The position numbers and the translations under genes are program-made. Of a stretch of 64,000 nucleotides of DNA, positions 8,974 through 17,257 are shown piece by piece; within the stretch, counting starts at the first letter, position 1; every line of letters begins with the position of its first letter. This DNA comes from Gaiellasilicea sp963802765 (GTDB lineage: Bacteria; Actinomycetota; Thermoleophilia; Gaiellales; Gaiellaceae): assembly GCA_963802765.1 (NCBI GenBank), contig CAWDJZ010000007.1, positions 248,001-312,000 on the forward strand. The letters are read 5' to 3'. Under the pieces are notes generated by a model. That model saw only the letters and a program-made list of their open reading frames with translations. It searched no databases and was not told the DNA's origin.

Positions 8974-9087
8974 ATGACGAAGATGCGCGAGCGCCTCACC
9001 GTGCTCGCGTTTGCGCTCGCGGTGGTCGGCTTCATCGTCGGCTCCGCGTTCGCGATTGGGTATCTCGTGGGAAAGTTGCTCTTGTGA
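8974..9087 (+). CDS. 37-aa single-span membrane microprotein
   Basis: ATG at 8974, one base after the folC stop, to TGA at 9085-9087. The sequence begins MTKMRERLTVLAFALAVV and continues with one hydrophobic helix (VVGFIVGSAFAIGYLVGKLL), a basic N-terminus and no other domain. Its stop overlaps the GTG of the next gene, so it sits inside a tightly packed operon. No family assignment is possible; coding is inferred from packing and the clear membrane segment. Confidence 0.6.
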   Translation: MTKMRERLTVLAFALAVVGFIVGSAFAIGYLVGKLLL

Positions 9088-9659
9088 CCCTCGCTGCCGC
9101 AGCCACCACCAGCGACGACCTCCTCGGAGGAGTCGACGACTTCTTCGATTCGGGCGCCTGGATGGTGATCCGCAACCTGACGATCTTCTTCGTCGTCGTC
9201 TTCTGGCTCGCGACCGCCTACTGGGTCTACAAGGACGCGCGCCGTCGGATCGAGGATCCCTGGCTCGTCGCCATGGCCCTCATTCTCGGGCTCGTGCCGC
9301 CGTTCATCGGGCCGATCATCTATCTCTTCTTCCGCCCGCCGGAGTACCTCGAGGACGTGCGCGAGCGGGAGCTCGAGATCCGGGCGATGGAGGACCGGCT
9401 CGCCAAGGGCGACCTGCACTGCCCCGTCTGCCGCGCCGCCGTCGACGCGTCGTTCCTCGTCTGCCCGGTCTGCACGACCCGCCTCAAGCAGGCGTGCGTC
9501 AAGTGCAACGCGCCGCTCGAGGCGATCTGGCAGATCTGCCCGCACTGCGCCACGCCGATCTCGACGCCGAGCCTGCCCGGGATCGACGACACGCTCACCG
9601 ACACATGGACCGCGCCGCGGCGGGCTCCGCGCCGCAAACGCGCCGCCGGCGACGAGTAG
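9084..9659 (+). CDS. membrane protein with double zinc ribbon
   Basis: The 191-aa protein has two hydrophobic segments near residues 29-48 and 62-84 (LTIFFVVVFWLATAYWVYK; MALILGLVPPFIGPIIYLFF). They are followed by a short helix and a cytosolic double zinc ribbon with four CxxC pairs: CPVC, CPVC, CVKC and CPHC. The layout resembles other zinc-ribbon (DZR-type) membrane proteins; function unknown. The GTG overlaps the stop of the upstream microprotein, and ndk follows after 13 bp. Confidence 0.75.
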   Translation: MTLAAAATTSDDLLGGVDDFFDSGAWMVIRNLTIFFVVVFWLATAYWVYKDARRRIEDPWLVAMALILGLVPPFIGPIIYLFFRPPEYLEDVRERELEIRAMEDRLAKGDLHCPVCRAAVDASFLVCPVCTTRLKQACVKCNAPLEAIWQICPHCATPISTPSLPGIDDTLTDTWTAPRRAPRRKRAAGDE

Positions 9660-9662
9660 TAT
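9657..9662 (+). promoter_or_regulatory. -10-like box upstream of ndk
   Basis: TAGTAT ends 10 bp before the ndk GTG, overlapping the stop codon of the zinc-ribbon gene. It fits the TANNNT boxes seen before other genes in this window. Confidence 0.3.
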
Positions 9663-9672
9663 CTCCGCGGCC

Positions 9673-10092
9673 GTGGCCGTGGAGCGCACCCTGATCCTGA
9701 TCAAGCCCGACGCGACCGAGCGCGCGCTCGCCGGCGAGATCCTCGCCCGCATCGAGCGGCGCGGCTTCACCGTCGTCGGCGGCAAGCTGCTGCGTGTCGA
9801 CGAGGAGCTCGGCAAGGAGCACTACGCCGAGCACACCGAGAAGCCGTTCTTCGGCGAGCTCGTCGAGTTCATCACCTCTGCCCCGACCTGGGCCCTCGTC
9901 GTCGAGGGCGAGGGCGCCATCGAGACGATGCGGAAGACGATCGGCGCCACGAATCCCGCGGACGCCGCGCCCGGAACGATCCGCGGCGACTACGCCACCT
10001 CGATGCCGAACAACCTCATCCACGGCTCCGATTCGCCCGAGTCGGCTCAGCGCGAGATCTCGCTCTGGTTCGCCGACCATGAGCTCGTCTGA
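9673..10092 (+). CDS. ndk: nucleoside diphosphate kinase
   Basis: Ndk transfers the gamma-phosphate of ATP to nucleoside diphosphates through a phospho-His intermediate. The 139 aa match the family length. The start ERTLILIKPDA is typical and the active His is in PNNLIHGSDS, with the usual ESAQREISLWF tail. It starts at GTG. The end overlaps the start of the methyltransferase gene by 14 bp. Confidence 0.97.
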   Translation: MAVERTLILIKPDATERALAGEILARIERRGFTVVGGKLLRVDEELGKEHYAEHTEKPFFGELVEFITSAPTWALVVEGEGAIETMRKTIGATNPADAAPGTIRGDYATSMPNNLIHGSDSPESAQREISLWFADHELV

Positions 10093-10843
10093 CGGCCTGA
10101 CGCCGCACGCGCGGCGGAACCGGGAGTTCTGGGACCGCCAGAGCGACGCGTACCAGGAGCGGAACGCCGACTTCATCGCGGCGGGCGCCGCCTGGGGCCT
10201 GTGGCAGATTCCCGAACGGGAGCTGAACGTCCTCGGCGACGTCGCCGGCCTCGACGTGCTCGAGCTCGGGTGCGGCGCCGCGGAGTGGTCGCGCGCGCTG
10301 CTGCGCGCCGGCGCCCGGCCGGTCGGGCTCGACAACTCCGCGTCCCGGCTCGAGCACGCCCGGGCCGCCAACGCGGAGGCGGGCGTCGACTTCCCGCTCC
10401 TGCACGCGAGCGCGGAGGCGGTTCCGTTCGACGACGCGTCGTTCGACGTCGTCATGTGCGACTGGGGCGCGATGACCTTCGCCGATCCGTACCTCACCGT
10501 GCCGGAAGCCGCTCGGCTGCTGCGGACGGGCGGCGTGCTCGCGTTCAGCGGCGCCTCGCCGCTCTCGTGGCTCGCCTGGGACGAGGAGGCCGACACGTAT
10601 ACGAACCGTCTGCTCGGGCCGTACTTCGGCATGCGGCGGCTCGAGACGCCGGAGGGCTCGGTCGAGTTCAACCTCCCGACCGGCGAGTGGATTCGACTCT
10701 TCGCCGAGCACGACCTCACGGTCGAGCGGCTGATCGAGGTCCAGCCGCCGCAGGGGGCCGAGTCGACGTTTCGCACGGCCGAGGAGACTGCCTGGGCCCG
10801 CAACTGGCCGATGGAGCAGATCTGGAAGGTGCGCAAGGCGTGA
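10079..10843 (+). CDS. class I SAM-dependent methyltransferase
   Basis: The 254-aa protein has the Rossmann SAM-binding motif LDVLELGCGAAEWSRALLRAG (residues about 56-76), acidic loop GLDNSASRL and motif VPFDDASFDVVMCDWGAM. It belongs to the UbiE/COQ5-like group; substrate unknown. ATG 10079 lies within the end of ndk in another frame, and the gene ends overlapping maf by 4 bp (GTGA), so ndk, this gene and maf form one transcription unit. The frame is open further upstream inside ndk but that part has no methyltransferase character. Confidence 0.85.
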   Translation: MSSSDGLTPHARRNREFWDRQSDAYQERNADFIAAGAAWGLWQIPERELNVLGDVAGLDVLELGCGAAEWSRALLRAGARPVGLDNSASRLEHARAANAEAGVDFPLLHASAEAVPFDDASFDVVMCDWGAMTFADPYLTVPEAARLLRTGGVLAFSGASPLSWLAWDEEADTYTNRLLGPYFGMRRLETPEGSVEFNLPTGEWIRLFAEHDLTVERLIEVQPPQGAESTFRTAEETAWARNWPMEQIWKVRKA

Positions 10844-11433
10844 GCGCTCCGCCGGTCGCGCCGCTGCTGCTCGCCTCGACGAGCCCGCAGCGGCGCGCGA
10901 TCCTCGAGCAGCTGGGGCTGCCGTTCGACGTCGTCGCGCCCGACTACGTCGAGCACGACCCTCCGGACGCCGCCGCCGCCGACCTCGTGCGCGAGCACGC
11001 GCGCGGGAAGGCGCGCTCGGTCGCGGCGCAGGCCGACGGCCGGCCCGTGGTTGGCGTCGACACCGCGGTCTCGCTCGGCGGGCGGATCTACGGCAAGCCC
11101 GCGAACGCGGCGGAGGCCGAGCGGATGCTCGAGGAGCTCGCCGCCGAGACGCACGTCGTCGTCTCGGGCCTCTGCCTGCTCGCGCCCGGCTGGGAGCTGG
11201 TCGAGCACGAGGAGACGCGCGTCACCTTCCGCGAGCTGACGCCGCGCGAGCTCGCCCGTCACCTCGCGCATGGGGAATGGGAGGGGCGCGCGGGTGGCTA
11301 CGCGATCCAGGGCCGCGGCGCCGCGCTCGTCGAGCGGGTCGAGGGCGACTACCTGAACGTCGTCGGTCTTCCCGCCAGGCTGCTCGTCCGACTGCTGAGC
11401 GAGCGCTTCCCAGGGGCCTACGGTTTCGGGTAA
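10840..11433 (+). CDS. maf: Maf-family nucleoside triphosphate pyrophosphatase
   Basis: The 197-aa protein hydrolyses non-canonical or modified NTPs to NMP and pyrophosphate (house-cleaning), and Maf proteins are linked to septum formation. Motifs: LLLASTSPQRRAILEQLG at the N-terminus, VVGVDTAVSLGG, GKPANAAEAERML, GGYAIQGRGAAL and VEGDYLNVVGLP. The GTG overlaps the stop of the methyltransferase gene. It lies immediately before the mre cluster, a frequent position for maf. Confidence 0.93.
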   Translation: MSAPPVAPLLLASTSPQRRAILEQLGLPFDVVAPDYVEHDPPDAAAADLVREHARGKARSVAAQADGRPVVGVDTAVSLGGRIYGKPANAAEAERMLEELAAETHVVVSGLCLLAPGWELVEHEETRVTFRELTPRELARHLAHGEWEGRAGGYAIQGRGAALVERVEGDYLNVVGLPARLLVRLLSERFPGAYGFG

Positions 11434-11448
11434 GTGCCAACCTCAGGC

Positions 11449-11454
11449 TAGACT
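11449..11454 (+). promoter_or_regulatory. -10-like box of mreB
   Basis: TAGACT lies 11 bp before the mreB ATG in the 32-bp gap after maf. The same hexamer precedes mreC, the tRNA-Ala and the gene at 32341. Confidence 0.4.
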
Positions 11455-11465
11455 CCCTCCTCCCG

Positions 11466-12518
11466 ATGGCCTTCTTTCGCTCACTGAGCGGCTTCGGCGG
11501 CCGCGACATGGCCGTGGACCTGGGCACGGCGAACACGCTCGTGTATGTCCGCGGGCGCGGCATCGTGCTGAGCGAGCCCTCGGTCGTGGCGATCGACCAG
11601 CGCTCCGGCGAGGTGCACGCCGTCGGAGTCGAGGCGAAGCGCATGCTGGGCCGCACGCCGGGGACGATCGCCGCGATCCGCCCCCTCAAGGACGGGGTGA
11701 TCGCCGACTTCGACGTCACCGAGCAGATGCTCCGGCACTTCATCCACAAAGTGCACCAGCACCGCTTCGCGCACCCGCGCGTCGTCGTCTGCGTTCCGTC
11801 CGGCGTCACCGGAGTCGAGAAGCGCGCTGTCGAGGAGGCGACGCTCTCTGCCGGAGCGCGGCAGGCGTATCTGATCGAGGAGCCCATGGCGGCCGCGATC
11901 GGAGCCGGCCTGCCGGTCGCCGAGCCCACCGGGAACATGATCGTCGACGTCGGCGGCGGCACGACCGAGGTCGCGGTGATCTCGCTCGGCGGGATCGTCG
12001 TCTCGCAGAGCCTGCGCGTCGGCGGCGACGAGATGGACGACGCGATCGTCAACCACATCAAGAAGGAATACAAGCTGCTCGTCGGCCAGCAAACGGCCGA
12101 GGAGATCAAGCTCGAGGTCGGGTCCGCCTTCCGGATGCGGGAGGAGGTGCAGGCGGAGGTCCGCGGCCGCGACATGCTCACGGGCCTGCCGAAGACCGTG
12201 ATCCTCTCGTCCGAGGAGGTCCGGCACGCACTCGAGGAGCCCGTGGCCCAGATCATCGATGCGATCCGCTCCACGCTCGACAAGACCCCGCCGGAGCTCG
12301 CCGCGGACATCATGGACCGGGGGATCGTGCTCGCCGGCGGCGGTGCACTCCTGCACGGGCTCGACGAGCGGCTCCGTCACGAGACTCAGATGCCGGTCCA
12401 TCTGGCCGAGAGCCCGCTCACGTGTGTGGCGGTCGGCTCCGGACGCAGCCTCGAGGAGTTCGAGGCGATCCACCGCTCTGCACGCGCGCGCAACAAGCGC
12501 AACGGTCGCCGCTACTAA
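11466..12518 (+). CDS. mreB: rod shape-determining actin-like protein MreB
   Basis: The 350-aa bacterial actin polymerises under the membrane and guides the elongation machinery for lateral wall growth. Visible motifs: phosphate-1 DMAVDLGTANTLVYV, EEPMAAAIGAGLPV, phosphate-2 GNMIVDVGGGTTEVAVIS, and GIVLAGGGALLHGLD near the C-terminus. Its start gives the expected short N-terminus; the frame is open upstream through maf but that part is out-of-family. It heads mreB-mreC-mreD-mrdA-rodA. Confidence 0.97.
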   Translation: MAFFRSLSGFGGRDMAVDLGTANTLVYVRGRGIVLSEPSVVAIDQRSGEVHAVGVEAKRMLGRTPGTIAAIRPLKDGVIADFDVTEQMLRHFIHKVHQHRFAHPRVVVCVPSGVTGVEKRAVEEATLSAGARQAYLIEEPMAAAIGAGLPVAEPTGNMIVDVGGGTTEVAVISLGGIVVSQSLRVGGDEMDDAIVNHIKKEYKLLVGQQTAEEIKLEVGSAFRMREEVQAEVRGRDMLTGLPKTVILSSEEVRHALEEPVAQIIDAIRSTLDKTPPELAADIMDRGIVLAGGGALLHGLDERLRHETQMPVHLAESPLTCVAVGSGRSLEEFEAIHRSARARNKRNGRRY

Positions 12519-12554
12519 GCGCTTTCCGGCACGAACGGCGGCCTGAGCGGTCGC

Positions 12555-12560
12555 TAGACT
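12555..12560 (+). promoter_or_regulatory. -10-like box of mreC
   Basis: TAGACT (within GCTAGACT) ends 9 bp before the mreC GTG, giving mreC a possible promoter separate from mreB with little or no leader. Confidence 0.35.
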
Positions 12561-12569
12561 TGAGCGCTC

Positions 12570-13517
12570 GTGTCACGAAACCGCACCGCAAGACCGGCGG
12601 TGCTGGGCCTTTCCGTCCGGCGTCCCGCTCCTCCGCGACCGCTTTCCTCCCGCAGCAGCAGCGCCTTTCGGCGGCGAATCGTGCTCGGGGTGCTGGTCGT
12701 GCTTTCGCTCGCCCTGATCACGATCTCGTTCCGGGAGCAGGAGAGCGGACCTCTGCACGACGCTCAGGGTGCGGTCGCGAGTGCGCTCCAGCCGCTCGAG
12801 GTGGCCGTCGAGCGGGTCGTCCGCCCCTTCCGCGACGCCTACGGCTGGACGAAGAGCCTCTTCGACGCGCGCGAGGAGAACGAGCGGCTGCGCTCCGAGA
12901 ACGAGCAGCTGCGGCAGCAGGTGATCCAGAACGAGTCGGCGCTGCAGCGCAACGTCGTCCTCGAGGACCTGCTCGACTACAAACGCTCGCCCTCGTTCCC
13001 GGCCGACTTCGAAGGCGTCGCCGCGGAGGTGATCGCCCGTCCCTCGAGCGCCTTCGAGCAGACGATCGTCGTCTCGGCCGGGTCGGACGACGGCGTCCGG
13101 GTCGACGCCCCGGTCGTCACCGCCGCCGGCCTCGTCGGCACTGTCACGAGCGTCACCGGCGGCGCCGCACGCGTCCGGCTGCTGACAGACGAGGCGAGCG
13201 CGGTGTCCGCGCTCGACCTGCGCACGAGCGCCTCCGGGATCGTTCGCCACGGCCAGTCGGGCGACTCGCTCGTCCTCGACCGCGTCTCGAAGAAAGAGGT
13301 CGTCCAGGTCGGCGACGAGATCATCACGGCCGGCTGGCGCTCGGGCCGGCTCTCGTCGCGCTACCCGAAGGGGATCCCGATCGGCCGCGTCACGTTCGTC
13401 GGCCAGCTCAACACCGATCTCTGGCAGCAGGTGCTGATCGTCTCCGACGTCGACTTCTCGGCCCTCGACTCGGTGCTGGTGCTCGTCGCGCGCGGGCCTG
13501 CGCCGGAGACTCCCTAG
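12570..13517 (+). CDS. mreC: rod shape-determining protein MreC
   Basis: The 315-aa protein has a basic cytosolic N-terminus, one membrane helix (IVLGVLVVLSLALITI, residues about 37-53), a coiled coil (ARENERLRSENEQLRQQV region) and the extracytoplasmic beta-rich MreC domain (PVVTAAGLVGTVTSV; VGDEIITAGWRSG; GIPIGRVTFV). MreC links MreB to PBP2/RodA outside the membrane. It starts at GTG, 51 bp after mreB. Confidence 0.95.
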   Translation: MSRNRTARPAVLGLSVRRPAPPRPLSSRSSSAFRRRIVLGVLVVLSLALITISFREQESGPLHDAQGAVASALQPLEVAVERVVRPFRDAYGWTKSLFDAREENERLRSENEQLRQQVIQNESALQRNVVLEDLLDYKRSPSFPADFEGVAAEVIARPSSAFEQTIVVSAGSDDGVRVDAPVVTAAGLVGTVTSVTGGAARVRLLTDEASAVSALDLRTSASGIVRHGQSGDSLVLDRVSKKEVVQVGDEIITAGWRSGRLSSRYPKGIPIGRVTFVGQLNTDLWQQVLIVSDVDFSALDSVLVLVARGPAPETP

Positions 13518-13524
13518 AACGATC

Positions 13525-14044
13525 GTGGACAACGCCGCCGTCGCAGCGATCGTCTTCGTCGCCGCCCTGCTCCAGGTGACGCTCTTCTCCTCCCTCGACG
13601 TTCTCGGCGGCACCGCGGACGTTCTCTTGCTCTCGCTGCTCGCGCTCGCGCTGCTTCGCGGCGCGGTCGTCGGTGCGCTCGCCGGCTTCTTCGGCGGCAT
13701 CCTCGTCGACGTGATGACGCTCGACACCCTCGGCGTGACCTCGCTGCTGTACGCGCTCGCGGGGTACTGGGTCGGCCGCTACGGGGAGACGACGGGCCGC
13801 GACCGTGCCCACGCGCCGCTGCTCGCCGTGCTCGTCATCACGCTCGCGATCGCGGTCGCCGGCTTCGGCCTCCACTTCCTGCTCGGCGAGGAGGTCTCCG
13901 ACCCGGCGCGCGCTCTACGAGACGCTGCTGCCGAGCCTTGCGCTGAACCTGCTGCTCGGCGCACCGGTGTACGCGCTCTGCCGCGCCGTGCTGCGCCGCG
14001 CGACGCCGTCCGAGCGCGTGGCGGAGGTGCGGCTCCTTGGCTAG
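13525..14044 (+). CDS. mreD: rod shape-determining protein MreD (frame interrupted once)
   Basis: This small polytopic membrane protein of the elongasome has about five hydrophobic helices, e.g. AAVAAIVFVAALLQVTLF and VLLLSLLALALLRGAVVGALAGF. From GTG 13525 the frame is typical MreD up to EVSDPAR near 13909. The C-terminal part (ALYETLLPSLALNLLLGAP, VYALCRAVLRR) continues in the next frame to TAG 14042-14044. Restoring one GC dinucleotide in the GCGCGCGC run joins them as DPARALYETLL, total about 173 aa. Likely a sequence error or a recent slippage mutation. The stop overlaps the TTG start of mrdA. Confidence 0.85.
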
Positions 14045-16079
14045 CTCGTTTCAGCAGCGCCGGTCACCGTCGCGGCGCTTCCTGCCGCCCGACCCGCGCG
14101 TGGCCGAGCCCTACCGGTTCACGCCGCAGCTCGCCCTCCGGGTCGGCGTGCTGGCGGCGCTCGCGCTTGCGATCTTCGCGATCCTCTTCCTCCGCCTCTG
14201 GGCGCTGCAGGTGCTCGCGGGCGACCGCTACCTGGATGCGGCCCGGGACAACCAGCTCCGCACGGTTCCGGTCGAGGCGGCGCGAGGCTCGATTGTCGAC
14301 CGCACAGGCAAGACGATCGTCTCGAACGTGCCGGGCACCGCCGTCCAGATCTGGACGGCGGACCTGCCCGAGGAAGGGCGCTACGCCATGTTCAAGCGGC
14401 TCTCGAAGATCCTGCGCGTGCCGTTGCCGCGCTTGACGAAGGCGCTGGAGGAGAGCAAGGACGACCCCCTGACGCCGATCCTCGTCAAGACCGCAGTCCA
14501 CGAGGACCAGGTGGCGACGCTGCTCGAGCACGGGTCCGAGTTCCCGGGCGTCGAGATCGTCGGCACCTATCTGCGCGGTTACGAGCACCGGGCGCTCGGC
14601 GCGCAGGTGCTCGGGTACGTGGGCGAGATCTCGCAGGAGGAGCTGGACCGGCTCGAGCAGGACGGCTACCGCGCCGGCGAGAAGATCGGCAAGTCGGGCG
14701 TCGAGGCGGCGTTCGACCGCTACCTGCGCGGGCACGCGGGCGCCGCCCAGCTCCGGGTCGACTCGCTCGGCCGGCCGCAGGGCGCGTTCGAGCTGCGCCG
14801 GCCGGCGCAGCCGGGGAACACCGTCCGCCTGACGCTCGACATCGGCCTGCAGCGCGCGGCCGAGCGCGCGTTGCGCGAGGGCATCAAGCTCGCCGTCGCG
14901 CAGGACGAATGGAACGCGAACGGCGGTGCCATCGTCGCGCTCGACCCGCGTGACGGCGCCGTGCTCGCGATGGCGTCGAACCCGACCTACAAACCGTCCG
15001 TCTACGTCGGTCGCGTCGACCCGAAGAAGCTCGAGCCGCTCATGGTCGACAGGGTCGCGAAGCAGCGCAACTACCCCGGCATCAACCGTGCGATCGCGGG
15101 CACCTACCCGCCGGGCTCGACGTTCAAGCCGCTGACGGCTCTGGCAGCGATCTCCGACGGGCTGCTCTCGCCCTACGAGTACATCCAGTGCACGCCGTAC
15201 GCGGAGTACGGCCTCGACAAGCACCGCTTCGAGAACTGGAACCCGTACACGAACATGGCGATGTCGCTGCCGACGGCGCTCGCCCAGTCGTGCGACACGT
15301 ACTTCTACGACGTCGGCAACCGCTACTACACCCGCGGCGAGACGCAGCGCGAGTACTGGACACGGATGCAGGGCTGGGCGCGGAAGTTCGGCTTCGGCCA
15401 GCAGCCCGGCCTCGACATCGGCGGCGGGACGACGGGGCTCCTGCCGACGCCGGCGTGGCGCAAGAAGACCTACAAGGGGGTCGACCGCGCGTGGAACCCG
15501 GGCGACCTGATCCAGATGGCGATCGGCCAGAAGGACATCACGGTGACGCCGCTCCAGATGGCGCGCTTCTACGCGGCGATCGCGAACGGCGGCAAGCTCG
15601 TGACGCCCTATCTCGTCTCCGCGATCGAGCAGCCGCGCGGCGACGGCTCGCCGCCGGTGGCGCTCTCCACGTTCCCGCCGCGGCCGCCGCGGCCGGTGGA
15701 GGTCGATCCGCTGGCCCTGTCGGTCGTCCGTGACGGTCTCTATGCGGCCACGCATGACGGCTACGGCACCTCGTCGGGCGTGTTCGGGAGCTTCCCGGTT
15801 CCGGTCGCCGGCAAGACGGGGACGGCCGAGAAGGTCGTCCAACTGCCCGGCTATCCGCCCGGCCATCTCGAGGACCAGGCGTGGTGGTGCGGCTGGGGCC
15901 CGTTCAACGGCAACGAGTACGTGACGTCCTCGGGCCAGAAGCGTGCGCCGATCGTCGTCTGCGCGGTGATCGAGAACGGCGGTCACGGCGGCGCCGTGGC
16001 GGCGCCGACGGCGCTGAAGGTGTTCGAGCACTGGTTCGGGGAGAAGGCAGGCGTCCAGGGCGTGGTGGCGAGCGACTGA
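14037..16079 (+). CDS. mrdA: penicillin-binding protein 2 (elongasome transpeptidase)
   Basis: The 680-aa class B PBP cross-links lateral-wall peptidoglycan together with RodA. It has one membrane anchor near residues 35-58 (LALRVGVLAALALAIFAILF), a dimerisation domain with RGSIVDRTGKTIVSN, and the transpeptidase domain. The active Ser361 lies in PGSTFKPL (SxxK), the second motif is SCD in ALAQSCDTYFYDVG, and Lys593 lies in AGKTGTAEK (KTG). It starts at TTG within the mreD stop (TTGGCTAG), suggesting coupled translation; the first downstream alternative is GTG 14101. It overlaps rodA by one base (TGATG). Confidence 0.95.
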   Translation: MASSFQQRRSPSRRFLPPDPRVAEPYRFTPQLALRVGVLAALALAIFAILFLRLWALQVLAGDRYLDAARDNQLRTVPVEAARGSIVDRTGKTIVSNVPGTAVQIWTADLPEEGRYAMFKRLSKILRVPLPRLTKALEESKDDPLTPILVKTAVHEDQVATLLEHGSEFPGVEIVGTYLRGYEHRALGAQVLGYVGEISQEELDRLEQDGYRAGEKIGKSGVEAAFDRYLRGHAGAAQLRVDSLGRPQGAFELRRPAQPGNTVRLTLDIGLQRAAERALREGIKLAVAQDEWNANGGAIVALDPRDGAVLAMASNPTYKPSVYVGRVDPKKLEPLMVDRVAKQRNYPGINRAIAGTYPPGSTFKPLTALAAISDGLLSPYEYIQCTPYAEYGLDKHRFENWNPYTNMAMSLPTALAQSCDTYFYDVGNRYYTRGETQREYWTRMQGWARKFGFGQQPGLDIGGGTTGLLPTPAWRKKTYKGVDRAWNPGDLIQMAIGQKDITVTPLQMARFYAAIANGGKLVTPYLVSAIEQPRGDGSPPVALSTFPPRPPRPVEVDPLALSVVRDGLYAATHDGYGTSSGVFGSFPVPVAGKTGTAEKVVQLPGYPPGHLEDQAWWCGWGPFNGNEYVTSSGQKRAPIVVCAVIENGGHGGAVAAPTALKVFEHWFGEKAGVQGVVASD

Positions 16080-17257
16080 TGCTCGACTCGGCAGCCACAC
16101 GCACGCTCCCTCGCGCGCACGTCGACGTGCTCGGCTACGTGCGTCGGCTCGATTGGGTGCTGATCGGCGCAGTCGGCGCGCTCGTCGCGTACGGCCTCTG
16201 GGCGGTTGCCGGTATCACCCGCCACGACGTCGAGGGAGACGAGAACTTCTACGTCGTGCGCCAGGCGATTGCCGCCGGCCTCGGCTTCGCCGGCTTCCTC
16301 GTCGCGCTCGCGATCGATCCGGACCGCTATCGCCGCGCTCAGGCGTGGCTCTACGGCGCGACCATCCTCGGGATGCTGCTCGTGTATCCCCTCGCCGACA
16401 CCACGCGCGGATCGAAGCGCTGGATCGAGCTCGGCCCCTTCCAGTTCCAGCCGTCGGAGTTCGGCAAGCTTTTGTTCGTCCTCGCGCTCGCGGGCTTCCT
16501 GGCCGACCGGGCGCGCCGGATGAGCGACCCCAGGATCGTGCTCCAGGCGGTCGGTCTCGCGCTCGTGCCGATCCTGCTCGTGTTCAAGCAGCCCGATCTC
16601 GGCACCGCGCTGGTCTACTCCGCCGCGTTCGGCGCGTGCCTCCTGATCGCCGGCGTTCGCTGGGCGCATCTCGCCGCGCTCGCGTCCGTGGCCGCGCTCG
16701 TGGTCGCGAGCATCGTCTGGTTCCTGCCCGGGGCAGGCATCGAGGTGCTCGAGCCGTACCAGACCGCGCGCCTCACCGGCTTCACGAACCCGGACAGCGA
16801 TCCGGCCGGCGCGACCTACAACGTCAACCAGTCGATCACCGCGGTGGGGTCCGGCGGCCTGAGCGGACGCGGCGTCGACGGGGCGACGCAGACGCGCCTC
16901 GACTACCTCCCGGAGCACGCGACCGACTTCGTCTTCGCCTCACTCGCCGAGCAGCGCGGCTTCGTCGGCGCGGCCCTGCTGCTCAGCCTGTACCTGCTCG
17001 TCGTCTGGCGCGGGCTGCGCGTGATCACGGTCTCGCGGGATGCCTTCGGCGCGATCGTCGCGGGCGGGATCGTGGTCGGGTTCCTGTTCCAGGTGTTCGT
17101 CAACGTCGGCATGACGATGGGCATCGCACCGGTGACGGGGATCCCCCTGCCGTTCGTCACCGTCGGCGGCTCGTCGATGGTGGCGAACCTGACGGCGATC
17201 GGCGTCCTGCAGGCGATCCACGCCCGCGGGCACATCGGCCGTCGAAGGGCGCGCTGA
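16079..17257 (+). CDS. rodA: SEDS peptidoglycan glycosyltransferase RodA
   Basis: The 392-aa SEDS-family membrane protein polymerises lipid II into glycan strands as partner of PBP2. There are about ten hydrophobic helices. Family signatures include RGSKRWIELGPFQFQPSE, FKQPDLGTALVY, LPEHATDFVFASLAEQRGF and GMTMGIAPVTGIPLPFVTVGG. It is placed as RodA and not FtsW because of its direct overlap with mrdA. ATG 16079 shares a base with the mrdA stop, and the next gene starts inside its own stop (TGATG). Confidence 0.93.
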   Translation: MLDSAATRTLPRAHVDVLGYVRRLDWVLIGAVGALVAYGLWAVAGITRHDVEGDENFYVVRQAIAAGLGFAGFLVALAIDPDRYRRAQAWLYGATILGMLLVYPLADTTRGSKRWIELGPFQFQPSEFGKLLFVLALAGFLADRARRMSDPRIVLQAVGLALVPILLVFKQPDLGTALVYSAAFGACLLIAGVRWAHLAALASVAALVVASIVWFLPGAGIEVLEPYQTARLTGFTNPDSDPAGATYNVNQSITAVGSGGLSGRGVDGATQTRLDYLPEHATDFVFASLAEQRGFVGAALLLSLYLLVVWRGLRVITVSRDAFGAIVAGGIVVGFLFQVFVNVGMTMGIAPVTGIPLPFVTVGGSSMVANLTAIGVLQAIHARGHIGRRRAR

